9,531 nt of DNA from Lentisphaerota bacterium (GTDB lineage Bacteria; Verrucomicrobiota; Kiritimatiellia; UBA8416; JAFGTH01): positions 1 to 9,531 of the forward strand of contig JAFGTH010000057.1 in assembly GCA_016934225.1 (NCBI GenBank), in the 5' to 3' direction. The notes under the pieces are model-generated. The model made no database searches. It was given only the letters and a program-made list of their open reading frames with translations, and was not told where the DNA came from. Made by a program: the position numbers and the translations under genes. Positions 8,350 to 9,531 of this stretch are shown piece after piece (position 1 is the stretch's first letter; each line of letters begins with the position of its first letter).

Positions 8350-9498
8350 TTATTCGGCCTCTTTCCGTGCCCATCTGTCGGCTTCAAGAATATCATCCAG
8401 ACATGGTTTCCGCACAATATCGTGTTTGGACATTATTTTTTCAACTGTGCGCCAAATTCCCGAGAAAGGTATCAATCCGCCCAGAAATCGGCCGACCGCA
8501 ACTTCATTAGCCGCATTAAGCACTGCCGGCATGGTTCCGCCAATATCCAATGCTTTGCGCGCCAGGCCAAGACACGGAAAACGCGCGGCATCCGGACGGG
8601 CAAAGGTCAGAGAACCGACATCGGCCAGGTTCAGGCCGGGCAATCTTCCTTCAACGCGTTCCGGACAAGTCAACGCGTATTGAATCGCGAATCGCATGTC
8701 CGGAACACTCATCTGAGCAATAACACTTGAGTCTGTAAATTCCACCATTGAATGCACAATGCTTTCCGGATGTATCACAACATCTATTCTGTCCGCCGTC
8801 ATGTCAAACAACCATCCTGCTTCCATTATCTCCAATCCCTTGTTCATCAACGTCGCGGAGTCTATTGTAACCTTCTTTCCCATGTTCCAGTTTGGATGAT
8901 TCAACGCTTCCTTGATGGAAACCTTGTCAAAATCCACATCCGGCTTGTTCTGAAAAGGACCACCCGATGCAGTCAGAACAAGCCTTTTTACACATCTTTC
9001 GTCCCACTGCCCATTGCCGGCGCCGGTCAGGCATTGGAGAATTGCGCTGTGTTCACTGTCAACAGGCAAAAGTTTGCAACCATATAACTTGCAGGCTTCG
9101 GTTACAATGCCGCCCGCAGCTACAAGCACTTCTTTCGTCGCCAGCGCAACGTCGTGACCCGCTTCCACCGCCGCAAGCACAGGACGCAACCCTGCCATTC
9201 CAACAATAGCGCAGAGAACAATATCGGCTGATTCGAGCGCCGCAATTTCCGCGACCCCCTCATCGCCGACATGCACAATCACATTCTCCGGCGCCGCCGC
9301 TCTGCAAAGTACCGCTGCGCGCTCATCGGCCACAGCCACATGCCTAACATCAAACTGCGCAGCCTGCTCCAACATTCGTTTGTATTCACGACCCACAGCA
9401 AGGCCAACCACTCTGAATCGAGATTGAAGCTCTTCGGCAACACGAAGAGTATTCTCGCCAATTGAACCTGTGCTGCCAAGTACAACAATGTTTTTCAT
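8350..9498 (-). CDS. dxr: 1-deoxy-D-xylulose 5-phosphate reductoisomerase
   Basis: Dxr (IspC) rearranges and reduces DXP to 2-C-methyl-D-erythritol 4-phosphate with NADPH and a divalent metal, the first committed step of the MEP pathway; it is the fosmidomycin target. The 382-residue product is of usual length. The N-terminal Rossmann fold opens with VLGSTGSIG (6-14). Metal ligands are in LPVDSEHSAI (Asp147, Glu149) together with Glu223 in SATLMNKGLEIMEAGW; substrate contacts include Ser178 in LTASGGPF, His201 in NHPNWNMG, and Asn219 and Lys220. The usual LANKE reads LATKE (119-123), with the lysine kept. The C-terminal helical domain includes NAANEVAV. The ATG fits the family N-terminus, though only a weak GAG-type ribosome binding site lies in the 33 bases before the window edge. 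It is the first gene visible of the dxr-rseP-ispG cluster; in many bacteria uppS and cdsA lie upstream, which cannot be seen here. Confidence 0.97.
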   Translation of the reverse strand: MKNIVVLGSTGSIGENTLRVAEELQSRFRVVGLAVGREYKRMLEQAAQFDVRHVAVADERAAVLCRAAAPENVIVHVGDEGVAEIAALESADIVLCAIVGMAGLRPVLAAVEAGHDVALATKEVLVAAGGIVTEACKLYGCKLLPVDSEHSAILQCLTGAGNGQWDERCVKRLVLTASGGPFQNKPDVDFDKVSIKEALNHPNWNMGKKVTIDSATLMNKGLEIMEAGWLFDMTADRIDVVIHPESIVHSMVEFTDSSVIAQMSVPDMRFAIQYALTCPERVEGRLPGLNLADVGSLTFARPDAARFPCLGLARKALDIGGTMPAVLNAANEVAVGRFLGGLIPFSGIWRTVEKIMSKHDIVRKPCLDDILEADRWARKEAE

Positions 9499-9531
9499 AC
9501 GAGAAAGATACTCACATACGCATAAAGAGCC

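Noticed and set aside
1..9531. tRNA or rRNA genes, CRISPR arrays, transposons and phage or defence genes.
   Set aside because: Six conserved housekeeping genes fill the window with short gaps; no repeats, integrase or other mobile signatures were seen on either strand.

Overview
This window reads as an ordinary housekeeping stretch of a bacterial chromosome. All six genes are on the minus strand, so the order of transcription is the reverse of the coordinates: dxr, rseP, ispG, rpsA, tyrS, uvrA. uvrA runs off the left edge and lacks its C-terminal end. No RNA gene, mobile element, CRISPR array, integration scar or foreign-looking block was seen. The host cannot be named from this sequence. It is a bacterium using the non-mevalonate (MEP) isoprenoid pathway, with a six-domain ribosomal protein S1 and base composition near balance by eye. 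The dxr-rseP-ispG cluster occurs in several phyla. A member of the Planctomycetes-Verrucomicrobia-Lentisphaerae group or a related lineage is a guess only.

Right part (5833-9498): dxr, rseP and ispG are packed as one unit. dxr and ispG are separated by 29 bases and rseP, and rseP and ispG overlap by 8 bases. Dxr makes MEP, the first committed intermediate of isoprenoid synthesis, and IspG is the iron-sulfur enzyme near the end of that pathway. Between them sits an intramembrane site-2 metalloprotease of the RseP type, which appears to start at TTG behind a strong ribosome binding site.

Middle part (3754-5832): a 187-base gap precedes rpsA, which encodes ribosomal protein S1 with six S1 repeats and a charged tail. 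A perfect 10-bp hairpin after rpsA is a good intrinsic terminator.

Left part (1-3753): tyrS (tyrosyl-tRNA synthetase) has a clear ribosome binding site and is followed 17 bases later by uvrA, the damage-recognition ATPase of nucleotide excision repair, suggesting co-transcription.

I found no credible new biological system. The points worth a second look are small: the class I HIGH motif of TyrRS reads QVGN, Dxr has LATKE in place of the usual LANKE, rseP uses a TTG start, and rpsA has a sizeable leader without a convincing promoter.
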